64,000 nucleotides of DNA from Saururus chinensis (lineage: Eukaryota; Streptophyta; Magnoliopsida; Piperales; Saururaceae): NCBI GenBank assembly GCA_035235625.1, contig CP141149.1, forward strand, positions 16,805,893-16,869,892. The letters are read 5' to 3'. Numbering within the stretch: the stretch's first letter is position 1; the number at the start of each line of letters is the position of its first letter. Positions 54,230 to 64,000 of the stretch are shown piece by piece. A program made the position numbers and the translations under genes. Below the pieces are notes generated by a model. That model was given only the letters and a program-made list of their open reading frames with translations, was not told the origin of the DNA and ran no database searches.

Positions 54230-56529
54230 CTAGGGCTCGACAGATTCAAGCCCAGGAATATAAATATCACCTAAGCATCATGCAAATAACTTACATACTA
54301 CCCTAATAGATTGATGCACCCCATTGTAGACACGTGTAATACACTTCCTTAAGCTTTGAAATTGAGGTTCTTCCCTATGTTTCTTGTAACACTGTGACTT
54401 TTAAAGGTCTTCGTGTCACCTACTAGTCACATCCCTTCTATTTAAGGACCTTCACGATTATTAATATAGGGTGCCCTAACTCACCTTTGGTTAGAGTAGC
54501 CCTTTTAGTGAAAACGAGGTGGACTGCCCATAAGGGCATTGAGGTAATTCTACCACCTGGGGTATGATACTCTCCATTGGGTCATTCTAGTCATTTCATT
54601 ATCCTTCTATTTATTTTAAGTCATTGACCTTTCCAAATGTTCTACTCTCAAATTGACTTGTACTTCCAATAACACGAATGTCGGTAGTCCGCTCATAGGG
54701 GTATTTCTATCATTTTGTTGAGGGCTTTCTTGAACTCTAATGGGTCTATAATTAAGCTCAAGGGTACTTCTTGACGTCATGGACCCTCGGTAATTTTCAT
54801 GGCATTTTATGAGGCCATGAACCCCTTGAACCGACCTTGTTTCGTTTAATGATTCACCCTTAACCCTAGGAAAAAATGGTCAATTATCTACTTACTCGGA
54901 TTTTTCTTCACATGTGAATTGGTATATATTTAGGGTACACATACACCTATCACTTGGATTTTTCTTAAGTTTTGAACCCACTCATAGGCCCATAAACCGG
55001 AGACCCTAAATCGGGTAATTGAATATTATTTTACTATTTGACTACAAAGGGTAAATTAGTTATTTTATAGCCTTTGGGATTTTCCCCCAACCTAAAACTT
55101 GGTCAAGATACTCGTCATGTTTCCCCGAGAACCCCATAAAATTTCCCCAAGTCTTTACCCCACTAAACCAGACTTGATTCTATAGTAATTTTTTTTTGGA
55201 CCAGGCATGGCGGGCCAGGTTGTTGGCCCAATCTTGGTAGGTCGAGCCGCAAGTGAAATTCTCGAGAAGAGAACAAGGAGGAGAAGCGGAGGCCCTAGGC
55301 GGTGGATCTGTGACCAGTAGGCGACATACCCATCCATCCTAGATGGAAAAGGGAAGAACCTCCGGTGGAGGTGTCCTTAGCGGTAGTCGACAGTTCCCAT
55401 AGCTTTTCCCACTTCATGTCAGTTCCTTTGTCATTGGAGCAATGACGAAAACGAGAAAAACCAGCGGCGAATCCCTGCCGCCATGACCATTAGACTTCAT
55501 TGGAAGTGAGGGGAAGAAGAACGAGACATGAAGGGGTTGGCCCAACAACCTCCCTCCACACTGTCACCACCAGCCACTGCACTACACTTCAGATTGACAG
55601 AAACAAAATGGTTTGTGGCTGGAGGCAACAGGTGATGATGGTCACAAGTGTGAAGCCAATCCTCTAGCTTCCTCTTGTTGGCCTCCGATAATGGTTGAAA
55701 CAAAGTCCCTCAAAGGCTCCAACTGGAGTTGAAGTCGATGGGTGAGGGAGAAGCGCTCATCTCCCTTCCCCGTTGGCGGGAGCAGAGAGATGGTTGAGGG
55801 ACACATGTTTCCCTTTTGTCGGCCAGACCAGTTCCACTAGCAATGGCCAAACGTCTGCTACTAGTGGTTGGCCGGTAGGCAAGGGTTGGTCAGCTGCAAA
55901 AGCTAGCCAACGTAAAAGCAAGCCGGCTGCACATCACTTCTTCGTTAATTAATTGTTTCATATCTAGCCCTAATTTAAACAAAATCAGAACTAAGTTAGT
56001 GTATTCAACTATTCTACCTTACTTGTCGGGTTCCCATTGATCCACCACCACTGGAGCTTCACGAATGCTCCTCCTTGCTTCCTCTTTGTCCGAACTCACA
56101 GGAAGAACTCCCAAGCGGCTCCTCCTTTCTCCTCTCCCACCTCTCAGTTAAGAGCTCTCTCTAATTGAGCCCTAGATGAGTATTTATACTGATGGGGGGA
56201 TTTAGGCTCCTAATCTCCTAAGACTTGGGCCACAACATCTCCTCTTCGGGAACCTAATTGGGCCTTAAAAATAATAATTCTTGTCACCCTAATTAACTAG
56301 GCCCGTAGAGCGACATAAACGGCTAATTTATACATCTAATTCAGGTAAACGGACCCTGCGTGCCATGTTTAACTTCAAATGACCATATTTCCCTCATTCA
56401 AACTCCGATTCGGATGTTCTTAGTGGCATTTCGAAGCTCTTTCTGTCTACTTTCTTTCTACATATAATTAGCTATAAATTTTATACATTAAGATAGTTAT
56501 TTTTAAAAAATCTAAGATATTACATATCT

Positions 56530-57480
56530 AATATGCTAAATACTTAATAGGTAACATGTATGGAAGAACTTTTTTGTTAACTGTCTCATTTTGAGAATGG
56601 TTAGATAAAAATATTTGCTTATACACCCATCAAATAATTATAATCATTATATCTAACTTATTATATTACAATATAAATGGTAAAATGGGTACTATTAGTC
56701 TTCAAAATATAACTGTAGAGCATGAGTGTCTCTAGGATAAAAACTAATGTTCCTTTTAAATTACCAAAAACAAGTAAAATTTTAGGGGTCCCGCAAATTG
56801 TCTGTGTCAAGATAGGCGGCGTAAACATAATAATTCTGGTTTTGTACAACATAATGGGGCTTGTGATAAACATGCAATTTTCTTTCAAAGTAAAAACAAA
56901 GGTCTTCTTCTAGACTTAGGGAGTAGGTGCGCGACATTAGTTTCCAAAAATGAAAACATAAGAGAGCATCATTTTCCTATATGGGGCAACCTGATAGGTG
57001 GAGTAGGTAATAAATTTATCTATCCTAAAAAACTCGTATGCTGTCCCATCATAGCTTGAAATTAAAGCAAAAAATTAATAAAAGATTTTATGATGATTCC
57101 TAAATTGTATTGTTAGATTTAACCATGGAAAATGCCAACAAACAACTAGAAAATGAATTTGTCTACTTATGTCACATATATCCAAGAAATGTTGGCTGGT
57201 CGGCGTCTATTTCTCGGCCCTGATAGCAAATTCTTTAATTACATCATCTACACGAGTCTTTAGTCTCTTAGGTTTGCTTGTATAATTTGGTAGGGAGCAT
57301 TTCTCTCATTTTTTTGGGGGGTCATTTGATCAAGGAGCGGATATATGAATTTTTTCATGCAAAATTAAGGACAGCAATTTGCTAATTGATAGTTCTTTAC
57401 TCTATTAAGCTTTTGAGGAATGGATAACCATATTAACAAATGTTCACATGTGTCACTTCACAAATCGTCCATACCATACT
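56530..57480. other. Gene-free stretch with a segment duplicated at 40-41 kb
   Basis: About 57030-57470 is related to 40775-41180 (see that entry). The two short overlapping frames at 56661-56913 on opposite strands show no known domain. Confidence 0.45.
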
Positions 57481-58640
57481 TGTCACACCTCGATTAGCTA
57501 GACTGCCAGTAGGGATTGCCTCGAATCAACTCATGTAAAACAAGTTGCCAGATATAAGTAGGCATAGTCATAATTATGTTAAAAATTAAATAAATGTTTT
57601 AACATAGCAGAATAACACAAAATAAAAGTCTCATTTTACAATTTAGTATTATTACAACTATGTGAAAATAACTAAGAAGTTGGAAGTCTTCTCCCAAACT
57701 ATCTGCATCCAACCTGAATAACACTTTATTTTCCTACTACAATTAACTTCAAATATCTACGCGTCGACAAACTCTCAAGCATTTGTACATACGGATACAT
57801 GCGGTGGCAATCATCCATGCAAAAAGAAGATACCATCCGTTATCCAAAGCTTAACAAGAACTACCACCACAATTAATGATAAGATCAATATTCATGTGAA
57901 GAAAAAGCATTCACAAATTTTCCATTACTTGTCAGGTGAGTTCATATTTCACCATATTTGTAAAATTCAACACATACTCAAATGTTTTCATTAAGTTCTA
58001 TAAGACAAAAACCAATTGCCAAGATAAGACAAATATGAAAACATATCATATAAAAAAAGTCATTTATCACAATTTTTCTTATTAAGGTGAAAAGACACTC
58101 ACACTGCCTCCACGAAAATGGCACCCTCCTAAAATGATAAAGGGGGCTCACACCCACCTCTAGCTAGTCTATTGGGCACGCACCTCAATCACTAGGGGGA
58201 ATATTGAGCGTTAGGCTATGACACAAATTACACAAACAAGTTAAAGCCAACCAGAGCTTTTGACTTGTTATCATATTTACATGTTATGCATTAGTGATTC
58301 CCATGCCAAATTCTCTATGTAGCATGCATAAGTGTGTTTTAAATTAATTGCCCGTGTCCTATTAAGAAAATATAACACAACATAATACATGGCGAGACAT
58401 ATAGGAAATAGAGCATAATCCATCACTACATATTTTTAAACAGGTCATACTTCCAAAATAAATGAAAAATACCATATCAATGTATTATTCCATGAATTTC
58501 AACAAACAGTGAGTTCACCCATGACACCAATCAGAAATAAATTGTTGTCTAGTAATTAAGAATAAAAGTATTTAAATTGATTTTTTGGAACAAAGTAAAC
58601 AATATTGGAATTTTTGCACATAGAGAATTGAACAAATTAG
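57481..58640 (-). repeat. Probable LTR remnant
   Basis: It starts TGTCACACCTCGATTAGC, the mirror of a GAGGTGTGACA LTR end. It follows the same kind of layout as the other minus-sense LTRs (A-rich stretch with 'attattacaa', then a 'gaaaaagcattcaca' segment). The far end and target duplication were not found. No gene. Confidence 0.4.
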
Positions 58641-58644
58641 TTCT

Positions 58645-58840
58645 TTGAATCATATGCGTAAGTTTTTCCCTATGTTTTGTGATTCATATGTGTAGGTTTC
58701 CCCCTCTTTTTTGTGATTCATATGCATAGGTTTTTCTGTCTATTTTGTGATTCATATGCGTAAGATTTCCCTCTATTTTGTGATTCATATGTGTAGGTTT
58801 TCCCCTCTATTTTGTGATTCATATGCGTAGGTTTTTTTCT
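58645..58840. repeat. Minisatellite, about six units of 33-35 bp
   Basis: The unit is approximately 'ttgtgattcatatgcgtagg' plus a T/C-rich tail. Copies differ by one to four bases. Minus-strand frames with repeated YESQNR come from this array. Confidence 0.9.
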
Positions 58841-59717
58841 TTGATTGCATGTATGTCTTTTTTGGATAGTGGATACAATGTATATTTCTTGTTGTTGTTC
58901 TATTTCTGATTTGAGAAAAACTGATTGGCCTTGCTTTTGTGTGAATGTTAATGTGGGCACAATCGATGTTTGTCAAAATGGTTGATGGTAGAAGTGATTT
59001 GTTTCATGTTAAAATTAATTGGCGTTCATTTATGCATTTTAGATGTATGTGAAAATGCTTAAGGTCTATTTCTAGATGCCATTGCCATATGCTTAAGGTA
59101 AATTGCCGCCCTATTTTTAGATGTTGACATGCCATCTACTTTGTGTGTGGAGTGAGTCAAGTGTTTTGGTTCGGATTATTCTTGGTTGCTTGAATACGTC
59201 CATTGCTATTGAAATGTTCTCATTTTTTACTTAAGTTTAGGTGAACTATTATTTCTCAATGTAGGCACTTTCTACTACATTTGTTTCGTCTTGCTAATTC
59301 AGGTCATTGTTGATTGCTTTCTTCCTTAAATATTCTAAGTTCTACCGAGGTGTCTTTATAAAAGCTCGTTTGTCTCCATGTAAAAATGATGTGGAATGTT
59401 TATTTCATTATTGATATATTCTTTGTCAATTATACTATTGCATTCGTTAAGAACATTTTGTTAATTATACTATTGCATAATTTTGTTAATTATATAGTTC
59501 TTTTTTGTCTTTGCTTAAAATCAAGCTGATTGGGTTTACATTTTTTTGTAATCCCACTATTGATCTTCACCTTATCAGGAGAGGCTGCTCATGGAACTGA
59601 TGAAATTGAATGCAAAAATAGACTTTTTTTGTTATTGTTTATACATATATTTGCAATAATTAAAGAACTATTAACTAATATTGAGGCTAACCTTTGCTTT
59701 TATTCTCCATACACTAG
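58841..59717. other. Upstream region of the PMD pseudogene
   Basis: No coding sequence. 58960-59070 recurs near 23820-23950. The region ends with CACTAG directly before the ATG at 59718, which looks like a splice acceptor, so this may be a leader intron. Confidence 0.45.
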
Positions 59718-59990
59718 ATGACGAGGCCACACCCAACTGCATCATACAGGAGACGACGAGCTGAATCAAAAGATGGAGATGTTGGTGAAGATGTACTTGG
59801 AGATGATGAATTAGAAGGAAATGCAAATGCACAAGAACAAAGACTAGAAATTGATGAAGAAACTAATGTCGTTGAGAGAAAACAAGAAGAAGGTCATGCA
59901 GGGGAGAAGGAGGAAGAAGGGCAAACAATGGAGGATGAAACTTATCCTTTCCCTGGAGGCCCTATAGAAATGACAGTTTTAACTAGTTAC

Positions 59991-61256
59991 TAGGGCTGCA
60001 TCAAAAAACCAGAATCGAACCAGGTAAAATCGAACCAAAATTTAATGGTTCGGTTCGGTTCAATTCCTAAATCGGTTTCAGTTCGGTTCTTAAAAAAAAC
60101 CGAATGAATTTCGGTTCGGTTTAGTTTTAAGAAAAAAAACCGAAACCGAACCGAACTGACATCACTACTATCTAAAAACACTCATTTTCACCAAACCCAG
60201 CCCTAAATGTGCATTCCGCCTAAATATCATCTCTCCCCAGTGGGCAGCGGCGACGCGGTGGTTCCCTCCAACTGTTCATCTCCCTCCTCTCCGGCCACTC
60301 CGCTGTGAAGAACACGACTCGTCGACACCCCCTCTCCCTGTCATCCCCTTCAAGTTAAGTCGATTCCCGAATCCCTCCCCTTGATTGTCCAGTTCAAAAT
60401 CCCCTTTTTTAGATCGGACATGAAGATCCTCTCTTTTCAGTCTCCTTTGTTTTTTCTTCGGATTTTTCATCTCATTTTTTAGATTCGATAGGCTGATTGT
60501 GTTTTTGCCTGTGAAAGTTTTGATTTTTATGGAATTTGCATTGGATTGCTTTGGTTTAGTTTTTTATTGCCTCTTCTTTTGGTGTGTAGAAGTAAATTAT
60601 TTGTTTGTATTTAGTATTTTATTTAGGTGATGGTTTGAATGTATGTATTTGTTTGATTTGGATAAGGGTGATGAGGGTTGACCCTTAATGCAGGCTACAT
60701 ATTACAAAATAGATCTGATGATGATATTCGAAAAGCTTTTCCAGTGGACGAAAAAGTTTTTGCCAACAGCACCTTCATCTTGATCAGCTGCCTAGTGCGG
60801 CTATTTTTTTGAGAATTTTTTTTTCTAGTGCGACTATTTTTTTCGTATTTTTTTATGCTTCTTCTGGGTTTAACTAGTTTACCATTTCTTTTTGGTTTGT
60901 TATGTATGATTCAGGACTTAAGGAGTGCGGACAGAGCTCGAAAGAAGGAAAAACTTTTGAAAATGGCACGAGCTAAAGTCGAGGGGAAAACTATTCAGAC
61001 CTTTATTAATTTTTATGTATAAATGCTTATGATAAATGACTTTGGTCTGGCAATTTTATACTATTTGGACTGATTTTGATTAATTAAAGTAACTTAATTA
61101 AAATATTTAGTTTTTATTCGGTTTCGGTTCAGTTTCGGTTTTTATGTCGGTTTGGTTCCTCCATCTCGGTTCCTTAATTCGGTTTGGTTTGGTTCCTATA
61201 TCTCGGTTCCTTAATTCGGTTCGGTTCGCCTAGAACCGAACCGAGATGCAACCCTA
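59991..61256. mobile_element. hAT-type element inside the PMD first coding exon
   Basis: The tips TAGGGCTGCATC and GATGCAACCCTA are inverted with one mismatch. The 8-bp flanks CTAGTTAC (59983-59990) and CTAATTAC (61257-61264) differ at one base. Removing the element and one flank restores the PMD reading (TSY to KTHVSKD). Subterminal arrays of CGGTTCGGTT and CCGAACCGAA lie at both ends. The middle, 60200-61020, has a leader-like GC-rich part, likely introns (acceptors GCAG near 60692 and TTCAG near 60913) and an exon-like segment. Confidence 0.85.
60914..61022 (+). pseudogene. Captured exon fragment within the hAT element
   Basis: After an acceptor-like TTCAG, an open reading of about 35 residues, DLRSADRARKKEKLLKMARA then KVEGKTIQTF, ends at TAA. 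Its charged helical look and the upstream intron-like DNA suggest a real host exon captured by the transposon. I do not recognise the source gene. An alternative is that the element carries its own small gene. Confidence 0.4.
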
Positions 61257-63267
61257 CTAATTACAAGACTCATGTTTCAAAGGATATATGGAAAAGAAAG
61301 GTAAATCGATTTACCTTTAAACCTTTATTGAATGCTTTCCTTATACACAATATTTTTTAACATAATTTATACTGCTTTTGTATAGGACCGTGGATCTCTA
61401 CGATGTCTACATCATCATAAGAAGCTTGTGGAATGGGATTCTCATGATAGTCTAATAACTCCATTGATAGAGTCTAGCGGTTTGTGTCCATTGACTTACG
61501 TATTTTATAAGACCATTAATAGGATGTGGATCTCTTCATTGGTTGAAAGGTGGTATCTGGAGACTAATACTTTTCACATGCCATTTTGAGAGATGACTAT
61601 CACCTTAGATGATGTCCAACAATTAATAGGGATTCCAGTGAGAAGACATGTTGTGTTGACCCCTGATTTTAATAGTAATGAGTTGGTCGATTTATGTGTC
61701 AACGCCCTAGGGATTGACAAGGAAGAAATTGAAGCTCAATTGAGCAAATGCAAAGGAAAGGGCTTGACAATGAATTGGTTGCGGGATACATTTCGACAAT
61801 TACCAAAGGATGCTACCCGGGAAGATATTCATTGTGCTGCCCGAGCTTATATTCTATATTTGTTAGGGTGCACAATCATGTGTGATAAATCAGGAACGAA
61901 AGTTCCGAGTAAGTATTTGAATTTACTTATGAGCGTGGATAGCATTGGCAAGTATGCATGAGGAGCAGCTGCCCTTGCATTCTTATATCGACAATTGGGG
62001 ATTGCATCAAGAAAAGAAGCACAACAAATTGGTGACTATCTTACATTGTTGGAGGTATGATAACATTCGTATTGTTATTTGTTATTTGTTACTAGATCAT
62101 ATATTGCCTAGAGATCTAATAATGGATTTTCTTATATTATAGGCATGGTCATATGAACATATTAAAATTGAGAGATCGGTCCCCAATATCTTGTATGAAA
62201 AGGGGCAGCCACGAGCCTTACTCTGGAAGGGCAATATCTCGCAACCAATCAATCCTGCACATAAGCTAATTAAATTCAGGGAGGCTCTTGATCATTTAGA
62301 TGCGCGAGAGGTATAATATGTTAATTTCATTTTCATTGATTGCAATTATAACAAGAGTTTATAACAATGATCTAGTATGAAAATTTTCAATTTTAAAAAT
62401 AGCAAGATGATAACGTCCATGTGTATTGCCTCATAGGTTATATGGAACCCATACAAAGAAGAACATGCGCATTATCCACAATCTAGTAATTCATTGTACT
62501 CGGGTTTCCTTTATTGTTTTCAAATTAGGGAACCCTATAATCCTACAAGAGTACTAAGACAGTTTGGTTTCATCCAAACAATCCCTCCACCACCACCCCA
62601 GCCAATACCCAAAGGTTCTAGCAGGGGTGAGCATGCAAAGGGGTACAAACTTGTGTATGATGCAAACGTAAATATTTGGAAGCAGAACAATAGGCATACA
62701 TTGCCTTCCAAAGACTATTGAAACCTCAGTAAAAATCCATGGGAGTGTGCACTTGATTACATTCAATGGTATAAAACAGTTTCACACCCCTTGGTGCAAA
62801 ATCCGGTTGGCCAAGTTTATGCGTTGGACTACACAGGCCAACAGACAAATGAAGAAGAATGGGTCATTATGTTAGTGAATTATTGATGGGCAAGTCTATT
62901 TTCATTTCTATATTAATGCTTTGTATTATGCAGTTTTTCCACAAGAAAAAAGCAATTGCCTTGTTACAAGACTCAATGACGGCTCTTCAAGGCAATGAAG
63001 GGAAGAGAAAAGTAAGCTTAGCACTTGAAGAGCTCCTTTACGATGAACCTGGTCCAAGTATCAATGACACTGGAAACAGAAGGGCAACTTGAGTTAAAAC
63101 TAAAGAAGTGAAAGGAAAGGGAAAGCGGGTTTCTAAATAGCCTCAAATTGTTTGTGTTTGTTGAGACATTTTAATGTCAGTCGTTTGTTAGAGACATTCA
63201 AATTGTTTGAGTTTGTTGAGACATTTCAGCGTTTGTGTATTATGAATGATAATTGTTTTGACATTGA

Positions 63268-64000
63268 TTAATTGTTGTGCTGTAAGAAGAGTTTGGGATT
63301 AGTGGCAGGCGCTATTCTAAAGGGGAATATAGTCATGCAAATGTGATTAAAAAAAAGAAGCAAAGGAACACCGTAGCAAAACGCAATCATATACCCCATG
63401 TCCGGCAAGGTCATCCAATTCTTCGGTGGTGCCACATCTCCAAAAAAGGATAAACTTTCTATCAGTTCATCAATCCTCTCATTTCCACCAAAAATACTAG
63501 CATATTTGGGTGTATGGGTGGACAATTCATATACAAGATTTGCTCTTACCTTTCTCCATCCTTGCTGACTCATTCCTAATACTAAGATTACATGGAACCC
63601 ACAATGTCCATCTGCAGTGACGTTGAAAATGTCCTTGACGTATGGATAAATAGTACAAGGAAGGAAATTCATATATCTTTCTTTAACATGACTTTATTTT
63701 AACTTCTTCGATATCTTCAACTTTTTCATCCCTGCATTTTGTTGAGCTTTTAACTCTGCTACAACATATTCAAAACCAAAAGGATCTCGCTTAGTAGAAT
63801 TTTCGTGCTTATTTTTACTACCTTTGGGCCTACCACGTGACCTTGTGGGCATTGAAGGCATTTCCAACTAATTTGATTTAGGATCTATAATATCCTTACA
63901 TTGTGATAATATTTGAGTTTTAACCTCATCACTTGCCATATCAAATCGAGTGGATATTTTCTCTAAGTACTTCAAAAGCTCATGTTCCATTGATGAAATA
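63268..64000 (-). pseudogene. C-terminus of a MULE transposase with OTU-like protease domain, broken
   Basis: The minus strand runs in one frame from the window edge. First comes EHELLKYLEKISTRFD, then a TAG at about 63869, a basic SRGRPKGSKNK segment followed by STKRDPFGFEYV, a TAA near 63700, then YVKDIFNVTADGHCGFHVI, GWRKVRANLVYEL and WMTLPDMGYMIA. The DGHCGF motif is the catalytic Asp/Cys region of an OTU cysteine-protease domain. The RGRP...STKRDP linker plus this domain is the known tail of a large class of plant Mutator-like transposases. The DDE domain would lie beyond 64000. Two in-frame stops make it a pseudogene. It converges on the PMD pseudogene with a gap of about 175 bp. Confidence 0.8.

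Larger units (their letters stand above)
50476..56524 (-). mobile_element. Solo LTR (B) of the A family, interrupted by another LTR
   Basis: It starts TGTCACGACCTGG, like the solo LTR at 36851, and ends AAGATATTACA. An exact 5-bp duplication TATCT lies at 50471-50475 and 56525-56529. A TATA box (minus, TATAAATA) sits at 56181-56188. Excluding the nested element and its duplication it is about 3.99 kb, longer than copy A, with an extra GC-rich part near 55190-56000 and a deletion of about 70 bp near the TGTAATATC tip. No gag or pol is present. Confidence 0.82.
59718..63092 (+). pseudogene. Plant mobile domain (PMD, aminotransferase-like) gene, broken
   Basis: Exons in order: 59718-59990, split by a transposon, resuming at 61265-61300; 61386-62054; 62143-62310; 62437 to about 62871; and 62937-63092. 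The N-terminus (MTRPHPTASYRRRR, an acidic linker, FPGGPIEMTVLTSY) continues after the insertion as KTHVSKDIWKRK and DRGSLRCLHHHKKL. The PMD core follows: TITLDDVQQLIGIPV, AARAYILYLLGC, GAAALAFLYRQLG, AWSYEHI, then VIWNPYKEEHAHYP, RVLRQFG and PWECALDYIQWY. In-frame TGA stops at 61587-61589, 61959-61961 and 62719-62721 interrupt conserved spots, the second at a position that is normally Trp. PMD proteins include nuclear silencing and genome-stability factors and transposon-borne relatives; this copy is dead. Frame and splice phases stay consistent otherwise, implying fairly recent loss. Confidence 0.85.

Noticed and set aside
58718-58976. Minus-strand frames with repeated YESQNR motifs
   Set aside because: They are direct translations of the minisatellite at 58645-58840.

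Overview
The window is nuclear DNA from a flowering plant: AT-rich, genes with many short GT-AG introns, and dense plant transposon families (Stowaway-like and Tourist-like MITEs, hAT elements, a MULE transposase with an OTU domain, a plant mobile domain gene, large LTRs). The MITE mix and the S-like RNase would suit a monocot, but nothing here fixes the species.

Only three loci look like intact protein genes. An RNase T2-family gene with four exons lies on the minus strand (8658-9931). It keeps a signal peptide and the family cysteines but has lost both catalytic histidine sites, so it should be an inactive RNase-like protein. The ribosome-biogenesis kinase RIO2 lies on the plus strand (30305-34473) in 13 exons that join in frame into 468 residues with all kinase residues present. 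A small two-exon gene (45433-45984) encodes a GRF-type zinc finger followed by a C-terminal membrane segment.

The rest is a layered transposon landscape. 1-7100 is a mosaic of decayed LTR pieces. 10.3-13.3 kb holds a fold-back MITE, a perfect 115-bp inverted repeat, a dead hAT transposase and a hAT MITE with an exact 8-bp target duplication. 13.4-21.0 kb is an old LTR interrupted by a 3.0-kb solo LTR. 21.0-29.3 kb carries hAT-like and Tourist-like elements, CT-rich DNA and degenerate tandem repeats. RIO2 follows, flanked by two related Tourist-like MITEs and carrying a Stowaway MITE in its last intron. 36.85-40.12 kb is a 3.27-kb solo LTR. 40-50 kb holds MITEs, the GRF gene, an LTR-like remnant and a broken Myb/SANT-like gene. 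50.48-56.52 kb is another solo LTR with a further solo LTR nested in it.

The last 4.3 kb holds a broken plant mobile domain (PMD) gene whose first coding exon is split by a 1.27-kb hAT-type element carrying gene-like DNA. Convergent with it is the end of a broken MULE transposase with an OTU protease-like domain.

I see no operons, rRNA, tRNA or CRISPR arrays. The three intact genes show no functional link to one another. The most unusual items are the inactive RNase T2 protein, the perfect palindrome, the transposon-split PMD gene and the run of large solo LTRs with readable target duplications.
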